From: Prolixibacteraceae bacterium
Lineage (GTDB): Bacteria; Bacteroidota; Bacteroidia; Bacteroidales; Prolixibacteraceae
Assembly: GCA_003457135.1 (NCBI GenBank)
Contig: DMSQ01000030.1
Coordinates: forward strand, 136,634 to 200,633
DNA: 64,000 nt
Direction of reading: 5' to 3'
Both the position numbers and the translations under genes were made by a program. Shown piece after piece: positions 18,438-27,157 of this stretch; positions within the stretch are counted from its first letter, which is position 1; every line of letters starts with the position of its first letter. The notes beneath the pieces are model-generated. The model saw only the letters and a list, made by a program, of their open reading frames with translations. It did no database searches and was not told the DNA's origin.

Positions 18438-19133
18438 ATGCTGGAAATAATTAGTCAGCATTTTGAAAAATTCTCAACCATGTCGGAAGCCTCCCGTATC
18501 GCAGTACTTGAAATTGCGGAACGCGAAGGCATTGATATGAAAAAGATCATAGTAGCAACTTCATTTTGTTTCGACGAGTTGAACCACCATCAGGCAAAAA
18601 TGAACCTGCATTCACCCCAGGGAACATTTATTATGGGAGGATTGGCTGGCTATCCATTTGTTGGCAATATTGGTTTAACTGCCTTTGCCGATCATGTTCC
18701 TGATGGAGGTGCAGCCTTGTTTATCTTTGGTTCGCACATTGGAATTTCGTGTACGGGTGAAGTTGGCAAAATCAAGCGTGTTGGCCAGAAAAGGCATACC
18801 AACACCTGCGGGGCATTGATGATGGTCCAGAATCATGTTTTGTCGTCCGAAATCCATGAAGTTGATGCAGCCGACTATTCAGCTTTTCAGCCCGAATTTC
18901 TGGCAATCAGGTTATTGCCCATGGCCGACGACATACGGAAAGCTGAGGTTCCAATCCTGAAAACCACACACCTGGTGTATGATGAAATTGAAAATGAAAT
19001 TCTGAAACTGATAATAAACAATCCGTTGCTGCAGTCGGAATTTCCGGTTTATATTTTGGGTGGAATTGTAATCAATACCGACGAAACGCTGCCCAATTAT
19101 TTCTCGCAGAAAGTATTCCGCAAAGTACATTAG
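18438..19133 (+). CDS. LCIB-like (limiting-CO2-inducible B/C, beta-carbonic-anhydrase-fold) protein
   Basis: This 231-aa soluble protein resembles the bacterial branch of the LCIB/LCIC family, first known from the algal CO2-concentrating mechanism. The start is the ATG at 18438 (MLEIISQHF); an in-frame TTG at 18402 is unlikely. Candidate zinc ligands are Cys44 (SFCFDEL), His100 (FGSHIGIS) and Cys124 (TNTCGALM), with Asp46 two residues after the first Cys, as in beta-carbonic anhydrases. The core GYPFVGNIGLTAFADHVPDG (72-90) and GEVGKIKRVGQ match my memory of the family. The Arg expected after Cys-x-Asp-x (family C-x-D-x-R) is Leu48, so activity may be lost or altered. It sits just after ppc, whose substrate is bicarbonate. 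Confidence in the family is moderate; activity is unknown. Confidence 0.68.
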   Translation: MLEIISQHFEKFSTMSEASRIAVLEIAEREGIDMKKIIVATSFCFDELNHHQAKMNLHSPQGTFIMGGLAGYPFVGNIGLTAFADHVPDGGAALFIFGSHIGISCTGEVGKIKRVGQKRHTNTCGALMMVQNHVLSSEIHEVDAADYSAFQPEFLAIRLLPMADDIRKAEVPILKTTHLVYDEIENEILKLIINNPLLQSEFPVYILGGIVINTDETLPNYFSQKVFRKVH

Positions 19134-19194
19134 AGCATGCCTTTCAGGTCTGTTTTGCTGAAATATTCGGGGTAGTTGACTGGCGCTGGAAATT

Positions 19195-20169
19195 CTATTT
19201 TTTCCGGGTAGTTGAATAGTTTACCAACTCGATCAGGGCTGTCCGGGATTCGCTCTCCGAAAATTCCATGATTCCGGCAAGCGCTTTTTCTCGGAATTCG
19301 TCCATCTTTCCGGCAGCATATTCCAACCCACCGCGGCTTACCACCAGATCAACCAGTTCTTTAACTTTGGCCTGATTTTTATTTTTGCGTTTAATCAACC
19401 GCAAAATATGGCTTCGTTCTCCCGATTCACAATTGTTGAGCACATAAAGCAACGGAAGGGTAATTTTTTTCTCCTTGATATCATTTCCTGTTGGTTTTCC
19501 CAGAATTCCTTTGCTCTGGTAATCGAAAATGTCGTCTTTAATCTGGAAGGCAATTCCTGCATCAAGCCCTATTTGAAACATTCTTTCCACAATTTCATCG
19601 TCTTTGGTAACCGAAGCAGCGCCAATAGCCATGCTTGTTGCAATTAATGAGGCAGTTTTTTTTCGTATGATTTCGTAATAAGTTTCGTTGTCAATATCCA
19701 GTTTCCGGCTTTTGCGCATTTGCAGGATTTCACCTTCGCTCATATCTTTTACAGCCCGCGAAATCAGATGCAAAAACCGGTATTCCTTTTGATCAAGTGT
19801 ATTAAGAAAGCCACGGGCAAGTATGAAATCGCCAACCAAAACAGCAATTTTATTTTTCCACAATGCATTAATGGAAAAGCTTCCCCGTCGTTCATACGAT
19901 TCGTCCACCACATCGTCGTGCAGCAAGGTGGCTGTATGAAGTAATTCGATTGAAGACGCTGCCAGAAGGGTCGAATCATTGAATTCGCCACACATTTTTG
20001 CTGAAAGAAAAACAAACATTGGCCGCATCTGTTTGCCTTTTTTCCAAAGAATGTACCGGATAATGATCTGAAGAAGTGGAATATCACTTTTAATGGCTTC
20101 CCTGAAGTAGCTTTCGAATCTTTTAAGTTCTTCCTTAATAGGCGATTGTATAATATCCAAAGAGGTCAT
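19195..20169 (-). CDS. Polyprenyl (long-chain isoprenyl) diphosphate synthase
   Basis: This enzyme condenses isopentenyl diphosphate units onto an allylic primer to make the quinone side chain. The first aspartate-rich motif is LLHDDVVDE (about residues 86-94) and the second is FQIKDDIFDY (about 211-220). GKQMRPMFVFLSAK, with its Arg, precedes them. The length of 324 aa is typical of octaprenyl or heptaprenyl synthases (IspB-type); chain length cannot be read reliably. It is divergent from an ArsR-like regulator and converges on the LCIB-like gene. Confidence 0.93.
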   Translation of the reverse strand: MTSLDIIQSPIKEELKRFESYFREAIKSDIPLLQIIIRYILWKKGKQMRPMFVFLSAKMCGEFNDSTLLAASSIELLHTATLLHDDVVDESYERRGSFSINALWKNKIAVLVGDFILARGFLNTLDQKEYRFLHLISRAVKDMSEGEILQMRKSRKLDIDNETYYEIIRKKTASLIATSMAIGAASVTKDDEIVERMFQIGLDAGIAFQIKDDIFDYQSKGILGKPTGNDIKEKKITLPLLYVLNNCESGERSHILRLIKRKNKNQAKVKELVDLVVSRGGLEYAAGKMDEFREKALAGIMEFSESESRTALIELVNYSTTRKK

Positions 20170-20234
20170 CCAGGCTTTTTATGAGTGTCTCAAAATTAAA
20201 AAATATATTGATTTTTCACGAACACAAATATTCA

Positions 20235-20242
20235 TATATTTG
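20235..20242 (+). promoter_or_regulatory. Putative -7 promoter element for the ArsR-like gene
   Basis: TATATTTG is an exact match to TAnnTTTG and lies 19 bp upstream of the ATG at 20262. A TTG at 20208-20210 is a weak -33 candidate with rather long spacing (24 bp). Confidence 0.6.
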
Positions 20243-20261
20243 CATCTGTAAAACTCAAACC

Positions 20262-20564
20262 ATGTTGAATATTCAGGAATTAGATTCCAATCGTTTAGAA
20301 ATGGCTGCCAGTATGCTTAAAGCCATTGCACACCCTGTACGGGTGGCTGTTTTAAAGCATTTGGAGGGTGGCAAAAAATTGACTGTTACCGAAATACACG
20401 ATCTTCTTGGAATTGAACAATCAACAACCTCCCATCATTTGGGTATTTTGAAAGATAAAGGTGTCCTTTGCTCCCGCCGGGAAGGAAAAAACACCTATTA
20501 TTATCTGAAGCACGATATTCTAAGTCAGATTGTTGACTGTTTGCAGCGTTGTACCTGCGAATAA
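20262..20564 (+). CDS. ArsR-family winged-helix transcriptional regulator
   Basis: This is a small dimeric DNA-binding repressor type. The winged-helix core runs from MLKAIAHPVRVAVLKHLEGG (about residues 14-33) through the recognition helix LLGIEQSTTSHHLGILKDKG to the wing SRREGKNTYYYLK. The start at 20262 was preferred to an upstream in-frame codon because the promoter element TATATTTG lies between them. The length is 100 aa. The C-terminus has a Cys-x-x-x-Cys-x-Cys arrangement (CLQRCTC), which might bind metal or respond to redox, but it does not match a classic ArsR/SmtB sensor site. The target is unknown. Confidence 0.87.
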   Translation: MLNIQELDSNRLEMAASMLKAIAHPVRVAVLKHLEGGKKLTVTEIHDLLGIEQSTTSHHLGILKDKGVLCSRREGKNTYYYLKHDILSQIVDCLQRCTCE

Positions 20565-20578
20565 AAAATCCCAAAAAT

Positions 20579-21937
20579 TTATTTTCTGACAAAAACCTGA
20601 TATCCCCATCGATCCAGTTTGATTGCCGAACTCTTTTCCAATGTTTTTGTTTCGCCTGAAAAATAATCCTGATATTCGCCTGACTGCGGAAGCTGAATGT
20701 TCGCCTCAACCGGTTGTGCTGACAGGTTGAAAACGGCCAGAATCTGATTCTTTTCTTTTTCACGGGTAAAAGCAATCACGTTTTGCGGAGCGGAGGTTTC
20801 TACAAAAACCATGGGCGCCCCAGCCGCTCCGTTCCAAAGCGCCTGATTATTGTGTTTCAGACTGGTCAGCGATTGATAAAACTTCTGCATTTCCAGTTTA
20901 CTCCAGTTGATGGTATCTTTTTCGAAGAATAACAGGCGTTTATGCAGGCCTGCTTCCTGTCCGCTGTAGAGCAGTGGAATGCCTTCGAGTGTAAATGTTA
21001 AGGTGGCAAAAGTCTTTACGGCCTCACCCATGCGTTCGTATTCGGTACCCTGCCAACTGTTTTCATCGTGGTTGGTAATAAACTGCATCGGGAATGATCC
21101 CGGAGCATATTTGTTGACCGAATCCGTATAGTATTTCTGAATATCAGCGGCAGTCTTTTTGCCCTGTGCAACCTCGTTCAGGAGGTGGTGTAATTTCCAG
21201 GAATAGTTCGATTCGAAGGCTTTTTCGAGCAGCCCCGGATGATCTTCATCCTCGGCCAACATGTAAACCTGTTTAATGGAATCGAGCGATGCAGTTGCCG
21301 CTTCCCAGAAATCCTGCGGAACGCCCCAGGCAACATCGCAACGGAACCCGTCGATATTGGTTTCTTTCACCCAATAATCCATCGCATCAATCATAGCGCG
21401 ACGCATAGGTTTCGAGTCAAAATTCAGGTCTGCTATATCCGACCAGTCCGGATTCGGAGGAATTACATTGCCCAAAGAATCTTGTGTGTACCAGTCTTTG
21501 TGCTCGGTAATCCAGTTATTGTCCCATCCGGTGTGATTGGCAATCCAGTCGATAATCACCTTGAATCCCAATTCGTGCGCTTTATTCACCAGTTTTTTGA
21601 AATCTTCCAATGTTCCAAATTCAGGATTAATTCCTTTGTAATCTTTTACGGCATAATACGAACCCAGACTTCCTTTCCGGTTTTTTTCCGAAATGGGATG
21701 AATCGGCATAATCCATAAAATATCAACGCCTAATTCCTTCAACCGTGGAAGGTGAGTTTCAAAAGCTTTGAACGTTCCTTCAGGCGTGTATTGACGGATA
21801 TTCACTTCATACAACACCGAATTTTTAGTCCACTCCGGAATATGCGCCGGAATCACGGCCGGCTTCACGGCTGGCTGGCATGAATATAATACCACAGCCA
21901 ATAAACAAATAACAAACAGATTTTTAAGCTTTCTCAT
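20579..21937 (-). CDS. GH13 alpha-amylase-family lipoprotein
   Basis: This glycoside hydrolase acts on alpha-1,4-glucans and is anchored by lipid (lipobox ending at Cys20, LYSC). The TIM barrel starts near WTKNSVLYEVNIRQYT (36-51). The catalytic set is present: nucleophile Asp201 in DGFRCDVAW, acid/base Glu229 in MLAED, and the transition-state His290-Asp291 in FITNHDEN. A short C-terminal beta domain completes 452 aa. There is no carbohydrate-binding module. It is the last gene of the minus-strand arm of the alpha-glucan locus. A 234-bp repeat-bearing gap separates it from the SusA-like gene, so it may be a separate transcription unit. It could act at the outer membrane or in the periplasm. 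Confidence 0.92.
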   Translation of the reverse strand: MRKLKNLFVICLLAVVLYSCQPAVKPAVIPAHIPEWTKNSVLYEVNIRQYTPEGTFKAFETHLPRLKELGVDILWIMPIHPISEKNRKGSLGSYYAVKDYKGINPEFGTLEDFKKLVNKAHELGFKVIIDWIANHTGWDNNWITEHKDWYTQDSLGNVIPPNPDWSDIADLNFDSKPMRRAMIDAMDYWVKETNIDGFRCDVAWGVPQDFWEAATASLDSIKQVYMLAEDEDHPGLLEKAFESNYSWKLHHLLNEVAQGKKTAADIQKYYTDSVNKYAPGSFPMQFITNHDENSWQGTEYERMGEAVKTFATLTFTLEGIPLLYSGQEAGLHKRLLFFEKDTINWSKLEMQKFYQSLTSLKHNNQALWNGAAGAPMVFVETSAPQNVIAFTREKEKNQILAVFNLSAQPVEANIQLPQSGEYQDYFSGETKTLEKSSAIKLDRWGYQVFVRK

Positions 21938-22057
21938 GATATGTATTTTTTTGTCAGAATTCTTGCTTTTACAAAGATCAACCCCATTCCGTCCGAAAAA
22001 TGGAAAACACTTTATTGATCATGTATCCGCGGACGGTTTTTCTTTTGTTTTCCTTTA

Positions 22058-22165
22058 CCCAGGGCGTCGTTCCTTCGTCACTTTGCCCTGGGCTGGGATA
22101 TTTTGCCCTTTCAGGGCATTAACGATTTTTGGAACCAGAACTGCGACTGAATACTGCGACTGAAC
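22058..22165. repeat. REP-like palindromic repeat cluster with a 13-bp tandem repeat
   Basis: The segment holds CCCAGGGC (22058-22065) pairing with GCCCTGGG (22085-22092). A second hairpin, TGCCCT-ttc-AGGGCA, lies at 22104-22118. Two tandem copies of ACTGCGACTGAA(T/C) are at 22140-22165. Such sequences recur between genes in many Bacteroidota genomes, to my memory. It fills the gap between two GH13 genes. Any open frame here is a by-product of the repeat. Confidence 0.65.
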
Positions 22166-22171
22166 ACTTTT

Positions 22172-24007
22172 TTACTTCAGTTCAATAATCATCGCAGACA
22201 TGGCCGGTACTTTCAGGTTTTTCAGATCAGCAATTGTGGTTCCTGAAATGATTTCTTTTCCTGACGTGCAATTGGCCATTACCTCGCTGAAACGATCGGT
22301 ATCAATCGTTTTTTCCTGTGTATTTTTATTCAGCACGACCATTACTTTTCCTGATTGATTGTATCTGAAATACACATAAATTCCATCAACCGGAGCAAAA
22401 TGTATTAATTCTCCGGAATGAATTACGGTATTGGTTTTGCGCCAGTTCAATACTTTGCGCACATATTCCTGAGTTTGTTTTTGCTTGTCGGTCAGACCAG
22501 CTCCGGTGAATGCATTTACCTGATCGCCAGCCCATCCTCCCGGAAAATCGGAACGAATGATTCCGTCATCTTTCGGCCCGGGACTAGACATCAATATTTC
22601 CGTTCCGTAAAAAATCTGAGGGATTCCTCGTGTAGTTGCATAAAAAGCGATAGCTATTTTCAACAGATCCATGTTTTCGCCCAACTGGGTGTAAATTCTG
22701 GCCATATCGTGGTTATCAGGAAAAACAACCAGTTTTTCAGGATGAGGAAACTGAAAGTCGTTTGCCAGCGCCTCGTAAACCTGGAATAGTCCACCCTGAT
22801 CGGGATCTTTCAAGCCGCGGATAAGGGCATCATTCAACGGAAAATCCATTAATCCCGGAAGATCCGACACAAATCCATCCTGATTTACTTTTCCTTTTTG
22901 CCAATACGATATGATTGCTGCGTTCATGGTCCACTCCTCACCTACCATATAAAAACCGGGATATTCTTCGAGCATTCGTCTGGTCCATTCGGCCATCCCA
23001 AATTTGTCGGGATAAGGATAAGTGTCCATCCGGATCCCATCCAACCCAACAAATTCTGTCCACCAAATGCTGTTTTGGATCAGGTAATTCATCAGAAAAG
23101 GATTGCGCTGGTTTAGGTCGGGCATGGTAGGAACAAACCATCCGTCAGCCATCGCTCTTTTGTCGGCTTCAGAAGCATGTGGGTCTTGATTTATCGTGCG
23201 GCGATGAGTCGTAATTTTTAAATCCGGATAATTATTTAACCAATCGGCTGAGGGCATGTCGTTCATCCACCAATGTTCGGAGCCAATATGGTTGAAAATC
23301 ATATCCATCATCAGTTTCATTCCCTTTTGGTGAATCGCCTGACCAAGCTCACGATAACCTTCGTTTGTTCCCAAATGGGCATCAACTTTATAAAAATCGG
23401 TGGTTGAATATCCGTGGTACGAAACCTGGGTCATGTTATTTTCGAGTACCGGATTAAGCCAAACGGAGGTAAATCCCATGCCTGACAGGTAATCCAAACT
23501 GTTTTTAATTCCCTGAATGTCGCCTCCATGAATTCCATTTTTATCGGTACGGTTTGGCAATTCCTTTTCAGTAACTGCTACATCGTTTTCAGGATTGCCA
23601 TTCACGAAACGGTCGGGCGTTACCAGGTAAATCACATCCGACTGATCAAAACCTTTCCGGTCGGCCGAATGAGGTTCGCGGTTTTTCAGTTCATAGGTAT
23701 AACTCACCACTTCCTTTTTGTTTTTCCGGAACTGGATCGGGAATGTGCCGGCTTTAGTTTCCGAAGAAATGTTTAAGTCAATAAACACATAATTTGGATT
23801 TTCGAGCCTGGAAATTGAATTGATTCTCACCCCGGGATAATTCAGACTGATTTCTGTTGCGGCGATCTCGTGCCCGTGAACCATGAGTTGAACAGTTGGA
23901 TTTTTCATTCCAACCCACCAAAACAGTGGTTCAACGCGGTCAACATTCAGGGCAAAAGTTGAAATACTGAATGCGATACTGATGGTAAATAAATATAGCT
24001 TTCTCAT
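22172..24007 (-). CDS. SusA-like GH13 neopullulanase / cyclomaltodextrinase
   Basis: This is a periplasmic enzyme that cleaves imported maltodextrins, cyclodextrins or pullulan fragments. A signal peptide of about 19 residues ends at STFA. An N-terminal immunoglobulin-like cyclomaltodextrinase domain (VDRVEPLFWWVGMKNPTVQL, from about 23) precedes the GH13 barrel (DQSDVIYLVTPDRFVNG onward). Catalytic motifs are DGIRMDTYPY (nucleophile Asp), YMVGEEWTM (acid/base Glu) and VFPDNHDMAR (His-Asp). The length of 611 aa fits SusA-type enzymes. It starts 4 bp after the GH65 stop and is clearly in that operon. Confidence 0.93.
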   Translation of the reverse strand: MRKLYLFTISIAFSISTFALNVDRVEPLFWWVGMKNPTVQLMVHGHEIAATEISLNYPGVRINSISRLENPNYVFIDLNISSETKAGTFPIQFRKNKKEVVSYTYELKNREPHSADRKGFDQSDVIYLVTPDRFVNGNPENDVAVTEKELPNRTDKNGIHGGDIQGIKNSLDYLSGMGFTSVWLNPVLENNMTQVSYHGYSTTDFYKVDAHLGTNEGYRELGQAIHQKGMKLMMDMIFNHIGSEHWWMNDMPSADWLNNYPDLKITTHRRTINQDPHASEADKRAMADGWFVPTMPDLNQRNPFLMNYLIQNSIWWTEFVGLDGIRMDTYPYPDKFGMAEWTRRMLEEYPGFYMVGEEWTMNAAIISYWQKGKVNQDGFVSDLPGLMDFPLNDALIRGLKDPDQGGLFQVYEALANDFQFPHPEKLVVFPDNHDMARIYTQLGENMDLLKIAIAFYATTRGIPQIFYGTEILMSSPGPKDDGIIRSDFPGGWAGDQVNAFTGAGLTDKQKQTQEYVRKVLNWRKTNTVIHSGELIHFAPVDGIYVYFRYNQSGKVMVVLNKNTQEKTIDTDRFSEVMANCTSGKEIISGTTIADLKNLKVPAMSAMIIELK

Positions 24008-24011
24008 TTGT

Positions 24012-26321
24012 TTAGTATTTTATTGTCAGTTCCTTTTTTGCAGGTAAATGATGTGATTTTCCATGAACGACCATGTCAATATTCGCCTTGGAATGGTTGT
24101 AAACGCTGAATTGCGATTTGTTCATTTTAAATTCCAGATGAGCTTCACGGAAATTCAGCCGGAAGGAATACGAATTCCAACCAATTGGAATAAACGGATT
24201 AAAATGCAACTGTCCGTTTCTCACCCGCATTCCGCCAAAACCCTGGACAAAAGCCATCCATGTTCCGCCCATGCTGGTGATGTGCAAACCATCGCAGGTG
24301 TCGTTGTTGTAATCGTCCAAATCGAGACGGGCAGTACGCAGGTACATTTCGTAAGCCTTTTCCTGCCGACCAATAGAAGCGGCCAGAATGGCATGTATGC
24401 AGCTCGACAGCGAAGATTCGTGCACCGTGAGCGGTTCATAAAAATCAAAATGACGTTCAATGCTTTCAATGTCAAACTGGTCTTCGAACCAGTAAATACT
24501 TTGCAGTGTATCGGCCTGTTTGATGTATGGCGAACGCAAAATACGGTCCCACGACCATTTTTGGTTGATGGGCCGGTCTTCAGGTTTGAGTTCGCTTACC
24601 GGGATTAATTCCTTATCGAGAAACCCATCCTGCTGGAGATAAATTTTGCGGGTAAAATCATACGGGAAATACATGTCCCTGATGATTTTCTTCCAGTGCG
24701 AAGTTTCTTTCAACTCCATCAGTTTTAGCTTTTTCACCATATCTTCGAACAAAAGCGAATGCTCTTTCTTCAGGTAATCAATGGCTTCGAGCGTATATTT
24801 AAGCGTCCATACGGCCATGTAGCTCGTGTGGAAATTGTTGTTCACGTTGTTTTCGTATTCGTTCGGTCCGGTAACTCCCAGCATTACAAATTTCTTTTTC
24901 TCTTCCGACCAGTTGATGCGCTGGCTCCAGAATCGAGACAAGGCCAGCAATACCTCAAATCCGTATGAGGCCAGGTATTCTTTATCGCCCGTATAACTAA
25001 CGTAATTGTATATGGCATAAGCAATGGCCCCGTTTCGGTGTATTTCCTCGAAGGTGATTTCCCATTCGTTATGACATTCTTCGCCGTTAATGGTCACCAT
25101 CGGATACAAAGCTGCGCCACCGTTAAATCCAAGTTTTTCAGCATTTTCGATGGCTTTCTGCAAATGTTTATACCGGTACAGGAGCAGGTTTTTGGAAACC
25201 CTCCGGGGAGCGGTCCCAAGCGTGAAGGGCAAAAAATAGGCTTCGGTATCCCAATAGGTAACGCCGCCGTATTTCTCTCCGGTAAACCCTTTCGGGCCAA
25301 TGTTAAGGCGTTCGTCGTCGCCCAAATAAGTTTGATTTAACTGGAAGATATTAAACCGGATTCCTTGCTGTGCAGCAATATCGCCTTCAATACGAATGTC
25401 ACTGGTTTCCCATCTTTTTACCCAGGCCTTTTCCTGTTTGGTAAAAAGTTTGTCGAATCCTTTATCAGAAGCTCTTTTCAGCGTTTTTTCGGTGGCTTCC
25501 CGAAGTTTGTTTTTGGAGTGATTGAGCGTTGATAAAATGGCCGCATACTTTTCGATGCAAACCTCATCGCCCTGTTGCACCTGAATATTAAATGATGCGC
25601 CGATATATTTTTCTTTTTCGATTTTTGAAGTCTCAACATAAATCAGCTCCTGATTTAGTTTCGCCCTGAAACTCATTCCGGTACAAACCTGAAAGGCTGT
25701 TTTCCTGGTTTCCACACAAACGTATCCGGAACAACAATTCATTTTTTGAGCGATACTGATCCAGAAATTTTCATCGTAGTTGGAATCTTCATTGACCACA
25801 TCACCGTCAATGTAAGGCTCAAAAGAAATTTCACCTGAAAAATTAAGCGCTTTTACCGAATACCTGATGGCCCCAATTTCCTGATTTGCAATACTTAAAA
25901 ATCTTCCGGAATGAACTTCAAGCTGTTTTCCTGACGATAATTCTGCTACAAAATGGCGGGTAAGCAAACCCGATTTCATATCGAGATCGCGGTAAAACGA
26001 AATGATTCTTGCCGTGTTCAAATCCAGTTCTTCACCATCCACCATGACATTAATCCCAATCCAGTTAGTGGCATTCAGGATTTTGGCGAAATATTCAGGG
26101 TATCCGTTTTTCCACCAGCCCACTCGGGTTTTGTCGGGGTAATAAATACCTGCTATGTAGCTGCCACGAAGAGAATCACCACTGTATTTTTCTTCGAAAT
26201 TGGCACGTTGTCCGCAACGTCCGTTGCCAATACTCAGCAAACTTTCGGTGATCCGGTTTTCGTCGGGGTGGAATCCATCTTCAATGATCTTCCACTCGTT
26301 ATGTATGATGTAATTTTTCAT
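24012..26321 (-). CDS. GH65 family glycoside phosphorylase/hydrolase (maltose-phosphorylase-like)
   Basis: This cytosolic-type enzyme probably phosphorolyses maltose or a related disaccharide to beta-glucose 1-phosphate plus glucose; beta-phosphoglucomutase is in the same operon and would use that product. The start is MKNYIIHNEW; upstream in-frame codons come from an intergenic repeat. The N-terminal beta-sandwich spans about 1-270 and the (alpha/alpha)6 barrel follows. The general acid is Glu488 in VTGPNEYENN. GGVTYWDTEAYFLPF (352-366) and HNEWEITFEEIHRNGAI are family landmarks. The length is 769 aa. No signal peptide is visible. The exact disaccharide (maltose, trehalose, kojibiose or nigerose) is not proven, but context favours maltose. 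Confidence 0.92.
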   Translation of the reverse strand: MKNYIIHNEWKIIEDGFHPDENRITESLLSIGNGRCGQRANFEEKYSGDSLRGSYIAGIYYPDKTRVGWWKNGYPEYFAKILNATNWIGINVMVDGEELDLNTARIISFYRDLDMKSGLLTRHFVAELSSGKQLEVHSGRFLSIANQEIGAIRYSVKALNFSGEISFEPYIDGDVVNEDSNYDENFWISIAQKMNCCSGYVCVETRKTAFQVCTGMSFRAKLNQELIYVETSKIEKEKYIGASFNIQVQQGDEVCIEKYAAILSTLNHSKNKLREATEKTLKRASDKGFDKLFTKQEKAWVKRWETSDIRIEGDIAAQQGIRFNIFQLNQTYLGDDERLNIGPKGFTGEKYGGVTYWDTEAYFLPFTLGTAPRRVSKNLLLYRYKHLQKAIENAEKLGFNGGAALYPMVTINGEECHNEWEITFEEIHRNGAIAYAIYNYVSYTGDKEYLASYGFEVLLALSRFWSQRINWSEEKKKFVMLGVTGPNEYENNVNNNFHTSYMAVWTLKYTLEAIDYLKKEHSLLFEDMVKKLKLMELKETSHWKKIIRDMYFPYDFTRKIYLQQDGFLDKELIPVSELKPEDRPINQKWSWDRILRSPYIKQADTLQSIYWFEDQFDIESIERHFDFYEPLTVHESSLSSCIHAILAASIGRQEKAYEMYLRTARLDLDDYNNDTCDGLHITSMGGTWMAFVQGFGGMRVRNGQLHFNPFIPIGWNSYSFRLNFREAHLEFKMNKSQFSVYNHSKANIDMVVHGKSHHLPAKKELTIKY

Positions 26322-26333
26322 GCGTCTAAAAAT

Positions 26334-26369
26334 AAGCCCCCTCCAAACCTCCCCCACAAGAGGAGGCTT
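26334..26369. repeat. GC-rich palindromic intergenic repeat
   Basis: AAGCCCCCTCC pairs with GAGGAGGCTT around a pyrimidine-rich loop. It lies just upstream of the GH65 start, in the 149-bp gap after pgmB. It resembles a repeat common between Bacteroidota genes and may form an mRNA hairpin inside the operon. Confidence 0.55.
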
Positions 26370-26470
26370 AAAAAAAGCAAGTTCAGAATTTGTATCAATA
26401 ATCGTCTGCCTTTGTGTCAAAATTGCTTTGACATGGAGGCAATAATTTGTTTTTAATTGCGTGCCAATGC

Positions 26471-27157
26471 TTAAGCCTTCCCCTTGCGGGGGAACGGGAA
26501 GGGGGCTCTTATTTCTTTCATAAGTTTTTCAACAGTAAATCCATCGAAACCCGGAATAACGAGATCGGCAAAACCCAATGTTTCCGGGTTTCCGATTCCA
26601 ACCGAATACATATTGGCATGTTGCGCAGCCTCAATACCGGCAATGGCATCTTCGAACACTACACAGTTTTCAGGCAAAACACCAAGTATTTCTGCTCCTT
26701 TCAGAAATACTTCCGGATTAGGTTTGGCTTCCGAAATAGAATTTCCATCTACAATAGCATCAAACATTCCGGAGAGTTGAATGCGGTCTAAAATCATTGG
26801 CGAATTTTTACTGGCAGAACCAAGGGCGATTTTGACTCCGCATTTTCGTAATTCCTGAAGAAATTTTTCCACTCCGGGCAAGATTTCTTCAGGAGTCATT
26901 TTTTCGATATAACTCACATAAAGGGCGTTCTTTTTTTCGGCCATTACGAGTTTTTCCTGCTCTGTAAAATGTTTTCCTCCGATTTCCAGTAAAATTTCGA
27001 GCGATTGCTTCCGACTGATACCTTTCATCCGTTCATTGTCTTCAAGAGTAAACTCAAATCCTAACTCCTCAGCCAAAGCCTTCCATGCAATAAAATGGTA
27101 TTTGGCAGTATCAACCACTACCCCATCCAAATCAAATAAACAAGCTTCTATTATCAT
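26471..27157 (-). CDS. pgmB: Beta-phosphoglucomutase
   Basis: This HAD-superfamily enzyme converts beta-glucose 1-phosphate to glucose 6-phosphate, feeding phosphorolysis products into glycolysis. Asp9 (nucleophile) and Asp11 (acid/base) lie in FDLDGVVVDT. The cap substrate loop follows (MKGISRKQSLEILL, about 44-57). SASKN, then KPNPEVF and VFEDAIAGIEAA, complete the HAD motifs. The length is 228 aa. The final ten or so residues (APFPFPRKGKA) come from a palindromic intergenic repeat at 26473-26507 that supplies the stop codon. Its start overlaps the transporter stop by 4 bp, and GH65 follows. Confidence 0.94.
   Translation of the reverse strand: MIIEACLFDLDGVVVDTAKYHFIAWKALAEELGFEFTLEDNERMKGISRKQSLEILLEIGGKHFTEQEKLVMAEKKNALYVSYIEKMTPEEILPGVEKFLQELRKCGVKIALGSASKNSPMILDRIQLSGMFDAIVDGNSISEAKPNPEVFLKGAEILGVLPENCVVFEDAIAGIEAAQHANMYSVGIGNPETLGFADLVIPGFDGFTVEKLMKEIRAPFPFPRKGKA
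26473..26507. repeat. Palindromic repeat overlapping the pgmB 3' end
   Basis: AGCCTTCCCC and the complementary GGGAAGGGGGCT flank a C/G-rich loop. It overlaps the last codons of pgmB, which suggests that repeat insertion reshaped the C-terminus. It belongs to a GC-rich family like the one at 26334-26369. Confidence 0.55.

Noticed and set aside
20181..20261. 27-residue N-terminal extension of the ArsR-like regulator
   Set aside because: The extension covers the TATATTTG promoter element and has no family resemblance; the ATG at 20262 was used.
21936..22163. 75-aa open frame (plus strand) between the two minus-strand GH13 genes
   Set aside because: It is a translation of the palindromic repeat cluster; its residues mirror the repeat and no start signal or homology is apparent.
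22418..22789. 123-aa antisense open frame within the SusA-like gene
   Set aside because: It is a shadow of a well-supported GH13 coding frame, as are similar long antisense frames in susC, ppc and the RND pump.
26322..26420. 33-residue N-terminal extension of the GH65 enzyme
   Set aside because: The extension is encoded by a GC-rich intergenic repeat (PPLVGEVWRG), and family homology begins at MKNYIIHNEW.
26447..26791. 114-aa open frame (plus strand) starting in the gap after pgmB
   Set aside because: It runs antisense through pgmB and begins in a palindromic repeat; pgmB is unambiguous on the other strand.
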